NCBI GenBank assembly: GCA_020002185.1
Contig: CM034536.1
Coordinates: forward strand, 13,674,511-13,738,510
Length of the DNA: 64,000 nt
DNA from: Paraescarpia echinospica
Taxonomy: Eukaryota; Annelida; Polychaeta; Sabellida; Siboglinidae
Reading direction: 5' to 3'
The translations under genes were made by a program, and so were the position numbers. Each line of letters begins with the position of its first letter. The first letter of the stretch is position 1. The notes under the pieces are model-generated. The model had not been told where the DNA came from and searched no databases. It worked only from the letters and a program-made list of their open reading frames with translations. Shown here piece by piece: positions 39,001 through 54,300 of the stretch.

Positions 39001-42000
39001 TTCGGAAACTTCGATGCAGAAATGGCACGGAAGGTGTTTTGTGCGGTAAGCGAAATCGTGATACCCAACAAAAAGGCAAATTAAGAAAGACGTGTTTAGT
39101 ATACTTCCTGTACCTCAATGACGACATTTCTATATTCACACCTGTATACTGCTATGCTTTAACATTCAGGGTTCAATATGTTTACTAACAAGCACATTGT
39201 AACAGCTGCAACACATTTCAACTGAAAATTACACTTCAAAGAAATTCTTGCATTCGTCGAACCAGCGTGCGCATATGTGATGCTACCATTTTGTGTGTGC
39301 CTGATATACCATTTACACGAATACTCTACTTATACACTTTATATACGTTATTTGAAACAAATGACATGCTTATGTTTCACGTGCGATGGAATGTAAATAT
39401 CTACGAATATATAACTTAATAATGCAGACAAAAAACCGATATTTTGTTAACAGTTGTGCCTTTAAGAACGAGTCAATACCCCGCTGGTTGAATATAACTC
39501 TAATACGTATGCTGCTATTCAGCGTTGTCTTACATATGCGATCGCACAACAGTTTGGTATTCGTCTTATGATGGGTTTAAGACTTCTTCCGGATGCCCAC
39601 AAAATTGGTGCAACGTGCATAATAGGAGACAATATGTGCTAGGGTAAATAAAGATCTCCTCACGATGAATACACGATGAACCATCTGTGAACTCTCGGAA
39701 TAGTGGTCGCTGTCTTCAACCCACAAAACATCAGACAGTATTGGCCGTATGATTCTTTTACTGGGTGTTTCACTCGACCCAAGAGGAACAAATCCCTGAA
39801 CAACCCAGGCACACCAACTGTGCGTCTTTAGAAGAACTGTCGATTCATTCTATCTCCTTGATGTCAGCGCCAAGAGACATAACATTTCCCGCACAGGATG
39901 CAAACGTACAACCAACTGTTCACTAACTCAGTCTACAACCCACCAAACGTGCGAGTTCCAGGAAGTGCGCGGCTCTGATAATTACGTCGAATTAGCGTAG
40001 GCCCCTTCGATTGAACGAACGCACACATATGGGGCCCGTTTCACTAACTTTCTAGTGAGCTCTTTGGGCGATTTTGCTCTTTAAAATTGATTTTGCTCCT
40101 TAATACTAACAGCGATCTTGTATATTGAGAACTGTCAACACCAGGGTGCGCTACGGGGACACTCTTGCCGGTGTCGGACGGAAGTAGTGTCCTCGGTGAC
40201 AGGCCCATAGGCATGATTATAAAAATGTATCCGTTCTTGTTTTTTTACTTACCCGTTATGCACTTGAGACACCTCGTCACACGTATCAGTTGTTAATCGA
40301 GAGTGGCCAAAAGTGTGTGTGTGTTTGTGTGTGTTTGTGTGTGTTTGTGTGTATTTGTGTGTGTGTTTGTGTGTGTGTTTGTGTGTGTGTTTGTGTGTGT
40401 GTTTGTGTGTGTTTGTGTGTGTTTGTGTGTGTGCTTGTGTGTGTGTTTGTGTGTGTGTTTGTGTGTGTTTGTGTATGTGTGTGTGTTTGTATGTGAGTGT
40501 GTGTGCGCGTGCGTGCGTGTGTAAAAATTCCATTACCTAAGAACCAAAATACCCGTTATTTGAATAAGAAAAAACCGCCTCGATTTTCCGAATAGCCGTT
40601 CCAATAACGCGATAACATGTTTTCATTTTTCTAAAGCACCTTAAATTTTACAATGGATTCTATTTAATAATGGGTTTTCCTTATGAGTTCGCTCTCTCAG
40701 TGACACGGTCCCCTGCTTGCAGGCGGTCAAGGAGAAGATGTACGGGCCCCGCTACGTGTGGGTGCTGCTCGGCGACTACCCGGATGGCTGGTGGCAAATG
40801 GACGACTCGAGCATCACCTGCACGCCGGCACAGCTCGGGGAGGCCGTCGGTGGATACTTCAGCACCGACGTGCTCCGGCTGAGCACGAGCGGGCGTCGCA
40901 CCATCTCGAGTCTCGTGAGTAGCGTGACTCGCCGAGATTACACTTGATATGTGATGATGTTACGGATAAAACGGGCAGTTTAGTGATTTTAAGAAATGTG
41001 GCATCATCGTCATCAGTAAATGTTTGCAAGAGCCCCGATCGCCGCGACTCCCTTCCCGATCCCGATGCCGATCGCGCCACGCGATCTTTTCAATTGTCGG
41101 ACGACCGAACCGGTCGGGATCGGGAAGGGAGTCGAGATCGGGGCGCATGCAAACACTCACTGTCATCATCTCACAGACGGATACACGCACACGCTCACGC
41201 ACACGCATACACTATCACTCATACGTGCACTCACACTCACTCTCTCTTACGAGTCACGTATGCGCAAGCACGGTCGCACGAACGCTCATACGTACGCACA
41301 TACTTAAGTACAGACGCACACACAGACGCACGTGCAAATACGCGCGCACACGCATACACGCACGCACGCGACCGCGCATGCGCAAAAGCACACGGACGCG
41401 CACACAGACACGCACATGCATGCCCCACGCACGCACACATTGTATGAACAAAGTATGCACACAAACAACTGAAATATATTTAGACGGGTATACATAAATG
41501 TAGGAATGACAAGTACGAGAAGGTAACAATTAATAGTTATACCTTAGTACCAAGCATACCCTTTTTTCTTGTTATCATTGCACTCCGATGTTTCGACCCT
41601 TGATGTTGCATGTTTGATGCTGACAGACTGCCGCGGAATACAATGATTTATACGAAGCGACACGCGGCGGAAATTACAGTAAATTTCACGGCTACGCCTA
41701 CGACGGCATATGGGTGATCGCTAAGGCAATCGATAGCGTCATCCGGGAGAACGGCGGCCAGTACAACTTTCTAGACTTTCGTGGAGAAGGCATCCAACGG
41801 GCCCTCAACGACACAGACTTCGAGGGCGTCACGGTAGGGCTCCACTAGGGCAGTACCCCGTCATCGGAATTCATTTCGTGCAAACTCTCCATGTACAAAC
41901 GTATAAAAATACCTGATGTGTGTCTTGTCAAAAGGACCTCCAACCTAACCCTAACACTAACTATGACGCTAACCCTAACCTTTAACCTAACCTAAACCCT

Positions 42001-45000
42001 GAAGGGGATGCGGGAACCTGTCTCAATGTATCGCGATGTTTCTCTCACGATGCGATAAAAGATACAATTTACAAGTGTCGCGTTACGCACGGTATACGCA
42101 AACATAGTTTCCAGAGTGGAATCGTTTTGAAAAAAATAGTTTACACTGCCACACTAGAGGTGTATTTTATATAAGGTGATCGTTTTTAATTAATATTTCT
42201 GATTCGGTGACTCAAGGGATAATTTACAATTCTAATAATAAGTAAAGAGATTTTAAGGTCTTAGTTATTACAAACATTGTGTTGTCAATATAACTTTCTT
42301 ACTGTACTGGAATTAACTGAAGAAATAAAAAATGCAAAGGAGAGTAAAAAGCATGCAATCGGTGTATTTATTTATCTTAAAAAGGCGTTTGACACAGTAG
42401 ACCATGATATACGTACCAAAAACGAACTATTATGGTGTGCGTGGAATAGCAAATGATTGGATTCAAAGCTACCTTTCGAATAGGAAGCAATTTGTAAATA
42501 TTAACGGGTGTGTTTCGGAGCTTTTAGATGTCACATGTGGAGTTCCGCAAGGGTCTATTTTAGGTCCACGTTTATTTGTCCTTTACATTAAAGATATCTG
42601 TAACGTATCATATTTGTGAAATTCATACCTTTTGTTGAAGATACGAATATACTTTGTATCTGTAACGATCTGATAGAACTACGTGACATGTTAAATAGAG
42701 AACTTGATAAATTGTGCAAATGGTTTGCTGTAAACAAGTTATCACTTAACTTGTCCAAAACGAATGATATGTTATTCGGAAGCCGTCCACCAGATGTTGA
42801 CATTAATGTGTGCTTAAATAACGGACGAATAACCAGTGTACGTGTAATCAAATTTCTGGGAGTGTGCATTGATGACCAGCTAAACTGGAAACATCACATT
42901 AATACGGTTCGGACAAAACTGTCGAAAGTAGCAGCGATCATTTAGAAAGCAAGTTGTTTAATTAATCAGGATGGAATGTACCGTTCCCTGTTTTTGCCAT
43001 ATATTAGCTATTGCAACGAAATATGGGGTAATACCTATGTCTCAAACATCAGGTGTATTACTGTGCTGCAGAAAAGAGTAGTTCGTCTGATATGTGGCGT
43101 AAAGCGTATGGAGCATACCAGCACTCTCTTTAAACAACTGATCATTTTGACGTTTGTAGACTTAGTTAAATTTAAGAAAGCGATTATAATGTACTAGGCA
43201 CATCATAATGAACTACCGAATAGTTTGCAAACAATGTTTAAACGGTATGTCTCAACACATGGTACTCGACAGAAAGATAGAGATAGTTTCAGAGTCATCG
43301 TGTGCGTACCACACAAAAATCAATTTCTTTTTGTGGAATAAGACTGGAATACCTTGCACGGAAGCATTACCAGCAGTAGAACCAGACAGGCATTTAATAA
43401 AGCTATAAATTCCATCTTCTATCTATGTACTAGAACTAAGATAAAAACATCAAAATAATTCTAGCAAGACATTATATTGTGTAGGCACTGTATATTGCAT
43501 TATTCTTTGGTATTATAATTGATATATTTTGTAATATATTGTATTTCTACAACACGTAACTATACTAGTTGGGGTGAACCATATATAAGTATTACACTTC
43601 TGTTCACCCCCTTTCCACCAACACTTATGCTTACTGCTTGCATGTTGAAAGCGTTGTATTTTTGTTAAAAATAACGGGATGTATAATACGTAAATGTTGT
43701 TGTTGGAAATAAATTGTTTACTTACTTACTTATTCAGCTCTGTATAATGCGTTGCATATATACTGTTTCTCTCTAAAGGTATGCATCGTTAAGCATTGCG
43801 ACATGTATCGTAACACCAATATAGTATCGTATTGCGGCTTAGTGTCTCGTGCACACACGACGGTGGCTGCAATACCGGAGAAATTCGATATTTTGGTACG
43901 AATGACAGTCATAAAGCGACCTAGCTTACTTCATTATCCGGAATCATCATATCCTACTAGTTCGCTGATTCAGTTGCACTTTGTTCCATTGGCTGTCGTC
44001 ATTATGACAACCAGGTACAATTCAAGGAACCTGCGATTAGCCCTGCATGCCTCCGCCGTTGCTGGCGTTTACTAGGGGTGGTTATTTTGATAATTGTGTT
44101 GTTGCAATAGTATCGTGATGGGTTCATTACTGTTGCCTTACTATTTGGATAATATCATAACTATTGTGGTAGTTTCGTGATAATACAACGGAATAGCAAA
44201 TACCAGGAAAAGCAAACAAAAACATAATTTACGGGTCGCAGATTTCCAAAATGGTGTATCCGCGAATGATGCCGCTGTTAGCGATCATTTTTGAAGTTTG
44301 ATCGGTATGTAGGTTAAGCTGAAAAATGAAACAGAAAAAGCATGTTAGTGAATATTATTTTTGAGTGTCACGACTAGCTCTGACGATGAGTTCATCAACT
44401 ATTGTTAGTATCAATAGTTCAAATTACTTTTGATAGTACACTACCGTCATACGTAGTTCAGTGTACTGCTACACTCCTAGTTTACTGTTTGAATGTTTCA
44501 TGTAGAATTTGAACGTGTCGTGAGCGAAACATTTAAATTACGAACAAAGCTTCTGACGCAATTTGGCGGGCAGTATACTTTCAACATGCGTGCGTACTCT
44601 ACTGTCAAGAACATTGTACATAACTAAATATTTATATAAAATGAACATACAAGGTTCATGCCAGTCAGGATCTGACTTAGTGCCTATGGAAATGTGTATT
44701 TAATACCATTCAAGATTATTATCTTTCTGCCAATTAGGATTAGCTTGATGCTTACCGCAATCTGTGTTTTGGTGCCGACCACGGCAATTTCTTCACGCCA
44801 ATCGCTTTCTGTCTTATTGTCGATCAGGATATGATTCACAATTCCGTCGGCCTTTCTATAGTTGTGTTTGCAAGGGTCCGCCGTATGTGATATTTTAAAC
44901 ATAACAATATTATGTTTAATAAAATTTAACTTGACTTTTGCAGACTGCCCAATAACAGAATGAGTATTTTGTTTCCATATTGGCATAATATTTATATAAA

Positions 45001-47791
45001 CAACTGACACATTCACAGGACCAATTACAGAGAACACCGAAGAACAACCATGTTTAACACTTTGTGGGAAATGGTTCAAATTTATGTTGGAATTAATCAA
45101 TGCTTTCTATTGACACAATTCTCGCTTCCTGTCAGGGTCGCGTTCTTTTCGGCAACGGCGACCGTATTGGCAATCTCGTCTACCAACAGCTGCAAGGTGC
45201 GTGTTTTACCTACCATCTGTTCATATCTCCCTCCGGCCAGCATTGCGATTTTTATCCGTTTATCTCGTACGAAATCAGCCGTCTTTACACAGGCATTTGT
45301 ATTAGTTTAACTTGCACTGAGTGAATTTGTGGTGGTGGATCTTTGTCTGTACACGGCTGTAAATACATTCGACAAAACAATGCACATGTGTATGACCTAA
45401 AAATGCAGAAGGTCACAATACGGCTTAAGGAATTCCTAATCTTCGTCCATTAATACCGGGACAAGTTGCACACGTTTTTACACCAGCAATCCGTCGCAAA
45501 TTGTACGGGTACAAGCACCGGTACATAGTGTCTATTGTATATTGTATTTGTACAGGTATAAATTGTACTGGTGCAAATGTCTGTGTAAAGAGAGCGATTC
45601 TGTTGCAAACAAGCGATGTGTCTAGACAGTGCGCGTGCGAGCTACTAGAGACCATTAGCTAACTCCATTAAGCGCCGCGACCGTACGCCAAATCTGAATG
45701 CGACCTCAAATTTGAAGTAAACCGCAGATATCGCGTCGACGCCGATATAAAACACCATTAGCTAAGCGCGCAGTGAACGGTTTTACGATCGGCTCCAGCA
45801 GGTAATTGCTTTTTCATATGTAGTGATTTTCTGTGTGTTATTAACAGGAAAATGCATGTACGAACTATATAGATATATGTATAAATGGGTTAACGGAATA
45901 ATTTAACTTTTATCGCAATCGATAATCGCAGGAAGGTAGCATTTAGGACGTAAGAACGGCAAACGCGAACCCCAATGCTATCATTCCGGCTGGTACATTA
46001 GGCTAAGCAAACAAAATTGTATTTCGAGTCCTGCTCTGCAATAACATAGCCTAATCATGATGTTTGTATACCACAGCGTGGGGTATCGTAATGGGCAATA
46101 TTTTCTTTAATTGGTCTAAGGTATTAGGGGACATCCATAAAGTATGTCAATCTTAGACGTGGCGGGTGTATGGGGCGAAACCTTACATGAGATGGGACAA
46201 GATTGCAAAAAAGGCCACAACTGACGCTGTTTGACAGTTGGTCAGCGCACTTTTGTCAATAACAATGTTTTTCAGTAAAAGTTTTTTCAATCAACTATTT
46301 GGATCTAGTCAAGTCAACAACGTAAATAGACCATACATCAACATTTTATATAAACCGCCAAACACAATGCTTAGGTTTCTATTTAAAGATATTTTTTTGT
46401 AGTTGCACAAAATCTCCAGCATTGCAACATAGCCAAAGTAGACATAACGCAATAAACGACTCAACTACGTTTACAAAATAAGTAAAAAAGTTTAGGTTAA
46501 TTTACATAGTAAGCCCATATAACTATCTGTGTGGGCTAAATAAACATTAGATAGACATGTGTTACAATATGGTATATAGGTGCGCTTAGCCATGCATAAG
46601 TCTAAGCTAAGCATGTGGAGGCCAATAAACGAATGTGTATTGCACTGTTATTGCGCCTCTCTGCATCGCTACAGATGAAAACAAGCAAGTCGTAGGTCTT
46701 TTTAAAAGTCGTCAAACATGCATACATGTAATTTATAATTCAACAGTCTTTATAAGCATGTGTTCCTAAAAGATGTAGCTATTACTCTGTATAGTTACAT
46801 CTGAATTACCATAATTATTTATGTACGAAATAAGTCGGCGTTTGTACTTAAGCGAAATATCCATGTTTGGCGTTCATATGCCTGTTTCATGAAGTGGCTA
46901 AGAACGTAATTATCGCTAAGAAGATTGTCTTAGTAAATTACGCGATTTTTTTAATATGAGCAAACATGGGAGTTACGCAAAACGCGTGACGCTAAGTAAT
47001 TGCGTAACTTAAGTACGCTTCATGAAACCGGCCCCTCAGATCCCGCGTAAACCTCTGATTGGATCGCAAAAGCTGTGACGTAGAACTCAATTAACTTTGC
47101 GGTTGGCGTATGTTTTTTTGCGTCAGGTTTGTGCTTATTGCGTTAGCTAATGGTCTATTTACTCGCGCCAAGCTTTGAATAAACGTCACAGGGACGACAG
47201 CACGTGATGGTCGCGGCGGTCGCTGATAGGTCAGCACTTCAACAATCATCAGCGACTGTCGTAGAATTGGGACCAGTCCAGATTCTTCGACATAATTCTT
47301 GCCACGTGTTGGTGCTGTGCGCGGTAGCTTGGCGAGTGGAGCATCGGACTCTCAATCGTGAGATTCCTGGTCCGAATCCTATTGCTGTCGTTTCGAACCT
47401 TGGACAAATTAAATTCATTCAGCTGCATGAATGAGCATCTGGCTAAATACAATGGTGGATATGTGTGTATGAATAGTCTTTGGACAAATTAAATTCATTC
47501 AGCTGCATGAATGATGCATCTGGCAATACAATGGTGGATCCTGCCAGCTGAATGCCCCTGCCAGTCTGAGCAGTCCTGAAGATGCATACCGCGATAGAAG
47601 AACGTAACCTTTCTACTAAATGTTGTGTTGTTGCTATTCGGTCTCGCGTGGGTAATTGTAAAATATTTTGTGCTCGTTTCATAGCGTTCTGACGTTATTT
47701 AGTTAGATTCCATCAATAGTGATTCTCGTGACATTTGATTGAAAAGTGTAATGCTAGTAGTAGTAGTAGTAGTGGTAGTAGTAGAAGTAGC

Positions 47792-47831
<40 letters not shown>

Positions 47832-47927
47832 ATAATAATAGTAGTAGTAGTAGTAGTAGTAATGGTAGTAGTAGTAGTGGTACTAGAAATAGTAGTAGTA
47901 GTACTACTAATAGTAGTAGTAGTTGTT

Positions 47928-47960
<33 letters not shown>

Positions 47961-48221
47961 ATAGTAGTAGTAATAATAATAATGTGCTGGAGGCAGGCGG
48001 CGAAATGAAGACAGTCGGCGAATACAGCGATCTCGTCGGCTGTCTTGACTTCACGAAGGGCCGCGCCATCACTTGGCGAGGTACGTTATCTGACACATCG
48101 TAACCACTTATGCACATGTACATGGTGAAGAATATAAAGCGTATGTGCTTGTGTATAAGTGTGTGCGTGCGTGCATGCGTGCATGCGTGCATGCGTGCGT
48201 GTGCGCGCTCGCGCGCGCGTG

Positions 48222-48307
<86 letters not shown>

Positions 48308-51300
48308 CGTGCGTGTGTGTGCATTTACTAGAACAACAAATGACCGCATCAGATACCCGCTAATTGCAATTAACCTAGGCCAGCCATGTGCAAACGATGG
48401 CTATTGGCACTTTCATCACGGCGGTGGCCCGTGATAGAATACCTCGGCTGGCCGCCCTATAGTTTAACATGGAGCGAGGTATTGTGGCACGTCGAGTTTT
48501 TCAGGCACGCAGCACCGGCGATATCTCGACTAAATCGTTTGTGTCGCGTCGTGCCGCCGCGCCGTTGCGTTGTTCGTTGGTGTAGTTGGGCGTTTGAGTC
48601 ACGCCGCCGATAGCGCAAAAATAACCTTCACTGACTCCAGGGGATAGTACGCCAATTTACTCCCGGTGTTAGGGTAGACGAATAATGCACCAGTGATTTC
48701 GAGATGCACAGTCTTTCCAGGATTGTTTGGACCCTGAAAAATAATTGTTATCGAAATTGACATATTTGTCGTCCACAACAGTTTGAGGCAAAACTTCCTG
48801 CTTAAAGATCGTCCTGGTGGTTGAGCATATGTGTCCATGTCTCTGACGACTGATCCCTGCGGATAAAAACAACATCTTGTTTTAGTAACATCTGACGGAG
48901 AGCATCTCCCATGTTGATTTTCCCGTAAAGTAAATTGTTTGATTTAGTGACATTTTAGCAGCAGGTACACAACGTGACAAACCACAACATATATCAATAT
49001 AATGCCATTTGTATTATTATTTTGCGTACATCACAAACCAAACTTTGACATTGTATATCATGGAAAAACAAATTTATTGTTGTCTATCCCCCCTGGCAAC
49101 CGTATCGTAAGTCAGTGGTCAGTGGTGTTACTCTGCAGGCGTGGGGCCTCCGAGGGACGGCACGGTAATCGAGAAACAGCTGGTGCACGTCGACCTCACC
49201 GTCTATGTGATCCTGTGCACTATCGCAGGCCTCGGCATCGTCGTCGCTCTCAGCTTTCTCGCTATCAACATCAGATTCCGCAAACACAAGTACGCCGTGT
49301 CTCGTCAAATTAATACAATTAAAAAGTTCACAAAGTATTAAAGTTGCATTGCATGCTAACACTGTACATCTGTTAAATACATATTTTCATTGCATTAACA
49401 TACTTCATACACTATTTTTCACAAAATGTATAATTTTAAGATAAAGAGGCGCAAAATACGAAACATTATATCCGTAGGCAATTCCATACACTTATACATT
49501 CTTCCGCTGACCGAACATTTGTTTCGTGAGAAGTAATGTAAATCAACATTGAATAGACCACGAAATCGGAACTCAGTTACACGCAACGATAGTAATAATA
49601 GCTTTTGTCAAAAGGCGAAAGGAATATGTTTCTGGGGGAGAAAACCAATAATATTCAAGAATAACATAGTTAGCATTGGTTTACTACACTACCGTGTACT
49701 ATAATACAATATCGCAGTGATTAGCATATTAATAAACACATAGTCACTGCCTTAGCCAAGTGATCCAACGGAGAATCTAAAATATGTTTTCAGGTTCCGT
49801 AGGTGTTAGTAGTAACCGTAATCGCTACGACAATGAATTTGTCATCATAATTATGTAATGCAGTATGGCGGAGTATAGCCAATAAGCCAATATTCAATTA
49901 ACCCGTTAGTTAGATGTAACCACTTAACCATAAATGTAGCCACTTAGTCAATAAGTACGGCACAATGTGGTCTGACAGAATTTGCGACTTTACTATTATG
50001 AAGTAACCCTGTGTTCTTCTTACGTAGACACCATTGGCTTGTTTCTTGTAGATATATCAAGATGTCCAGTCCAAACCTGAATAATATCATCACGATCGGG
50101 TGCGTATTGACCTACACAAGTGTCTTTCTGCTCGGCACGGACAGTCGGCTCATCAGTAGCGATAGCTTTCACATTATGTGTGCGGTAAGTAGCACTTTCA
50201 CTTCACTTTCACTTCACTTTCACTTTCGTTGTAACAAACCGTCTAAGGTCTCCCATCAGCACAAGTGACTTATTTAATGTGTTGCAATCTGCATACAAAC
50301 AATTTCATTCCACAGAAACTGCTCTTTTAAAAGTACACAATGACATTAACCTAAACATCGATAAAGGCAAATTAACCGCACTTACCCGGCTTGATCTGTC
50401 TGCCGCGTTTGATACCATTGGTTACAACATTATTATTAACGTTTATCAACGTGGTGCGGCATATCGGGTACATATTTGAGCTGGGTTTTTTCCATACCTA
50501 ACTGACAGACACAAAGCCATAAAGATAGGTAACTGTTTTTCAGCCGTACTGCCCACTTCACGTGGTGTCCCCCAAGGTTCTGTTCTTGGGCCTTTGCTTT
50601 TCACACTCTACACTACGCCACTAAGCTCGTTTATCCAAAGTCATAACTTGGAACATCACCTTTACGCAGGTGACACACATTTCTACATTTCTTTGGCTAC
50701 ACCAGATACAAATCGCTCCCTAAACCAGCTCAGCGATTGTCTCCAAGATATCTTCCATTGGATGAATGAAAGCAAATTAAAGCTAAATGCAGATCAAACT
50801 GAATTTCTCATCATTGGTATTCCTAAGCAGCGTGGTAGACTTGGTGGCTTTTTCCCCAACACGTATCTTGAGTCAAAGTATCACACCAGCTGCCTCAGCG
50901 CGGAATCTTGCAGTAACGTTTGATGAAAACTTCAATTTTAAACACCACATATCCAAAACGTGTCACTGCTGTTTTGATCATATCCGAGATCTTCGCCGTA
51001 TTCGCCGGTATATCTCACTTTCCGTCACTAAAATTATCGCAACAGCTCTTGTAAGCAGCATACTCAACTACTGCAATTCCTTCCTTTATAATATTGCAAA
51101 CAAGGATATAACAAAACTTCAACGCGTTCTCCTCGTTTTTATCGCACAGTACAATTGCCTATCAAGTCCTTTCATCCAAACAACCTGCATAGAACTCGAG
51201 CCTTCTCGGTTGCCGCACCAACTCTGTGGAATTCACCTCCTGTCAGCATTTAATTAGAAGGAAATATTGTTTCATTTCGTCGTCGTCTAAAAACCTATCT

Positions 51301-54300
51301 ATTTAATATTGCCTATCCTCCTTAGCTTCCTAGCACTTTCATCCGTCTGTTGACGACTCACGCATTGTATGCAGGCGTGCAAATTGCTGATAACTAGTTC
51401 ATTATAGCAGTAATGGAACCGCGATATCGATCGCCGTGATCCAGGAAACAGCTGATGTAATAATAAGGAAGCCAAATCGATCGATTTGTATAAATCACGG
51501 GATCGTGCAACTGGACTGCGCGGCAGTCTCTATAGTGATGCCCTGGTATGACTGAGTGCGGCAAAACGACATTGGCCCACCTTTCACGTACATCTGTATG
51601 TTCGTGTGCTTATACGTGTACATGTATATGTGTAGTGTTTGTTATTGTATTTATTCGCTGTTCTACAAGCGCGCGTTATGCATGAGTATAAACCAACTCA
51701 TAATTCACATATGCGTGCACTCGCGTGTACTCAGCGATGCGAAAGTGGAAAGGAGTCAATATCGTCACCGTATAAGTGTGTACATGATGCAATACATTGG
51801 TTTAAGTATTATGCGTTATTTAATAATATATTTGCACATAACTCCGATGCATTTGTGTTATATATATATATATATATCATATATATATATATATATATAT
51901 ATCACATATATATATATATAACCGTATAACAATTATATATATATATATATATGTATTAGTTATATATAATATATACCCTGTATATATATATATATATATA
52001 AATAATTGTAGTGGTATTATATATACATGTATATATATATATATATATATTTATATAAGAATACTTTTTTTCAGATCCGAGCATGGGTCTTGTCGTTCGG
52101 CTTTACGTTGTCGTTCGGTGCCATGTTTAGCAAAACATGGCGCGTGCACGCGATTTTCACAAACATCAAACTGAACAAAAAGGTGGGTGTGCGTGACAGG
52201 CATTGATAATATGCGGCTGAATGTGAATAGTTGTGTTTCCACACCAACCGTGAAACATATGTTAACTCACTGGTGAAGATAACCCAGCTTCCTTTCTCTT
52301 GCGACAGCGTGATGAACGCCTTATCATTTTTACACTTGCTGCACTTCTCAGGTTATCAAAGATTATCGGCTCTTCTTCATGGTTGCTGTATTCCTCGTCG
52401 TGGACTGTCTGATTCTGGGCGCCTGGCAGAGCATCGACCCTCCATCCAGACAAGTAATCTATTTACAGCCGGAGGTACGTCGGAATACGTTAAAAACACA
52501 ATGATCAACTGCATACCATTTAAATACATTAAACATAACCGACACGATCCGACGAGGAGTGAATCTTCAATAGGATTCTGATTACCTCGGTGACATTTTG
52601 AAATACAAAGCGGTTGTAGGCTACACGGCAGATTGTCAATGCCATGTGTTTCCTTAACAACATCCGGTTCTGCGGGATGGCTTAGTGCATTTCAAGTCGA
52701 TGGGTTCAAGTGTCTGCTCATGATTGTCAGGAATTGGATAGAAAGGCTGTTTACTTTTTACTTTGATTATAGTAGATTACGTATTAAGACGACATTAATT
52801 TATGTGCAATCTTGCCTGATAAGAAATGCTCCTGTTTATTGAGAACACAGGATTGAACAGTGCGTCTCTGTGGGGTCCTTACAACAGTTTTAAATCTTTC
52901 GTTGGGGAAATAGTATTATTTGCGTAAATCCAATATGACAGTCACATGTTAATATGTTGACACATTTTACTGACTTAACATTATGGGAGTATTGGACACA
53001 AGGATGCATTTCAAATACTTAAAATACAACACTGGATGAGTAATTAAATTGCATAAATCCAATATGGCCGTTAAATATAAATAGTTCGATACGTGTTTGC
53101 TGTCAGATGATACATTTGATTGACGACTGAGACAGTTGCTTATGTTTCTTTAGGTTGGAGAGTCTGGCGTCGACAAAGAGATAATTCCAATCGTTGAGTT
53201 TTGCATCAGCAGGCATATGACAACGTGGCTCGGCATCATTTACGCCTACAAAGGATTACTGCTGGTGAGAAAAACGCTGGAATGACTATTGACTTTTGGC
53301 GCCGTGGCACAATGGTCTAGGACGGATTACTATTTTAGAGTTTCATCTCCGGGTTCGGGGTAGAGAATAAAATCCCAGTGATTTAGAGATGGTACCTCCT
53401 TTTGGGATTTTCTGTTCAATTAAAACATTATTTATTAGAGAAATTGCATATTTAAGAACAACAATACTTATTCTGTAGAGAAAGCTAATTTCTTGTGGTT
53501 GTTTGGGAGCATATGAACGTGTCAATGACGGCAGGGTCCCCTGCGTATGTAGACAAAACAGGTTGTTTCGGACTACATTTGATGAGGAGCATCCCGTATG
53601 TTAAACATCTTCAAGACAACATAACATACGAATTATTCCTAGCAGTTTAATGGAATATTAAGTATTAACATATCCAATTTCCAGAAAAATTCATATGTAA
53701 CTTTGCGTTTAAAATTGACAAACGTTAACATTGTCATCAATGGTGAAACAAACACCGACCAGTCCCCGTCAAGTGCTCCCAGCGTGAGCAGGAGTAATGC
53801 CGTCAACTTGTTAAATACAATTTACCGACTGCTTAATATATTACGATGAGACAGTTAAACACACATATATCCCTCCGGAAACATAAACGAGTCGTTTTTC
53901 TCACTTAACAAGCTCAAAGTCATATTTTGTTGACCAATATAAGTATCTTGGGCATATTCTATGTAATAATATGAAAGATGATTGTGATATAAACAGACAA
54001 TGTAGAAATATGTACGCACAGGGTAACAAATAGAGTATGTGTAGTGAAGAACTCAAAACGTTGCTTTTCCGCACTTTTGTACGTCGCTGCCTGCTAGTCA
54101 TCTATGGTGGAAGCCCAGCAGAACATCAATAAATAAGTTGTATGTTGCGTATAACAACATTTTTTGCTTGATAGGTCATGAACCTAAATGGTGTAGTGCT
54201 AGCACTATGTTTGTCAGCAAACATGTGCCAATGTATCAAATGTTAATTCGTAAATATGTTTATAATTTCGTTGTAAGAATTGAGAGTTCTGATAATGTAA

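Noticed and set aside
41945..42000. Interstitial telomere
   Set aside because: Only irregular CCTAAC-like words, no sustained TTAGGG array.
47316..47400. tRNA gene
   Set aside because: Box A and B-like words are present but the cloverleaf is degraded and the sequence continues into the SINE body.
47713..48324. Minus-strand 203-codon Leu-rich frame
   Set aside because: Translation of the triplet array and GT array on the strand opposite a receptor exon.
48599..48838. Minus-strand gene ([15 protein letters not shown])
   Set aside because: The same sequence recurs as a repeat at 53330-53560 with the frame broken.
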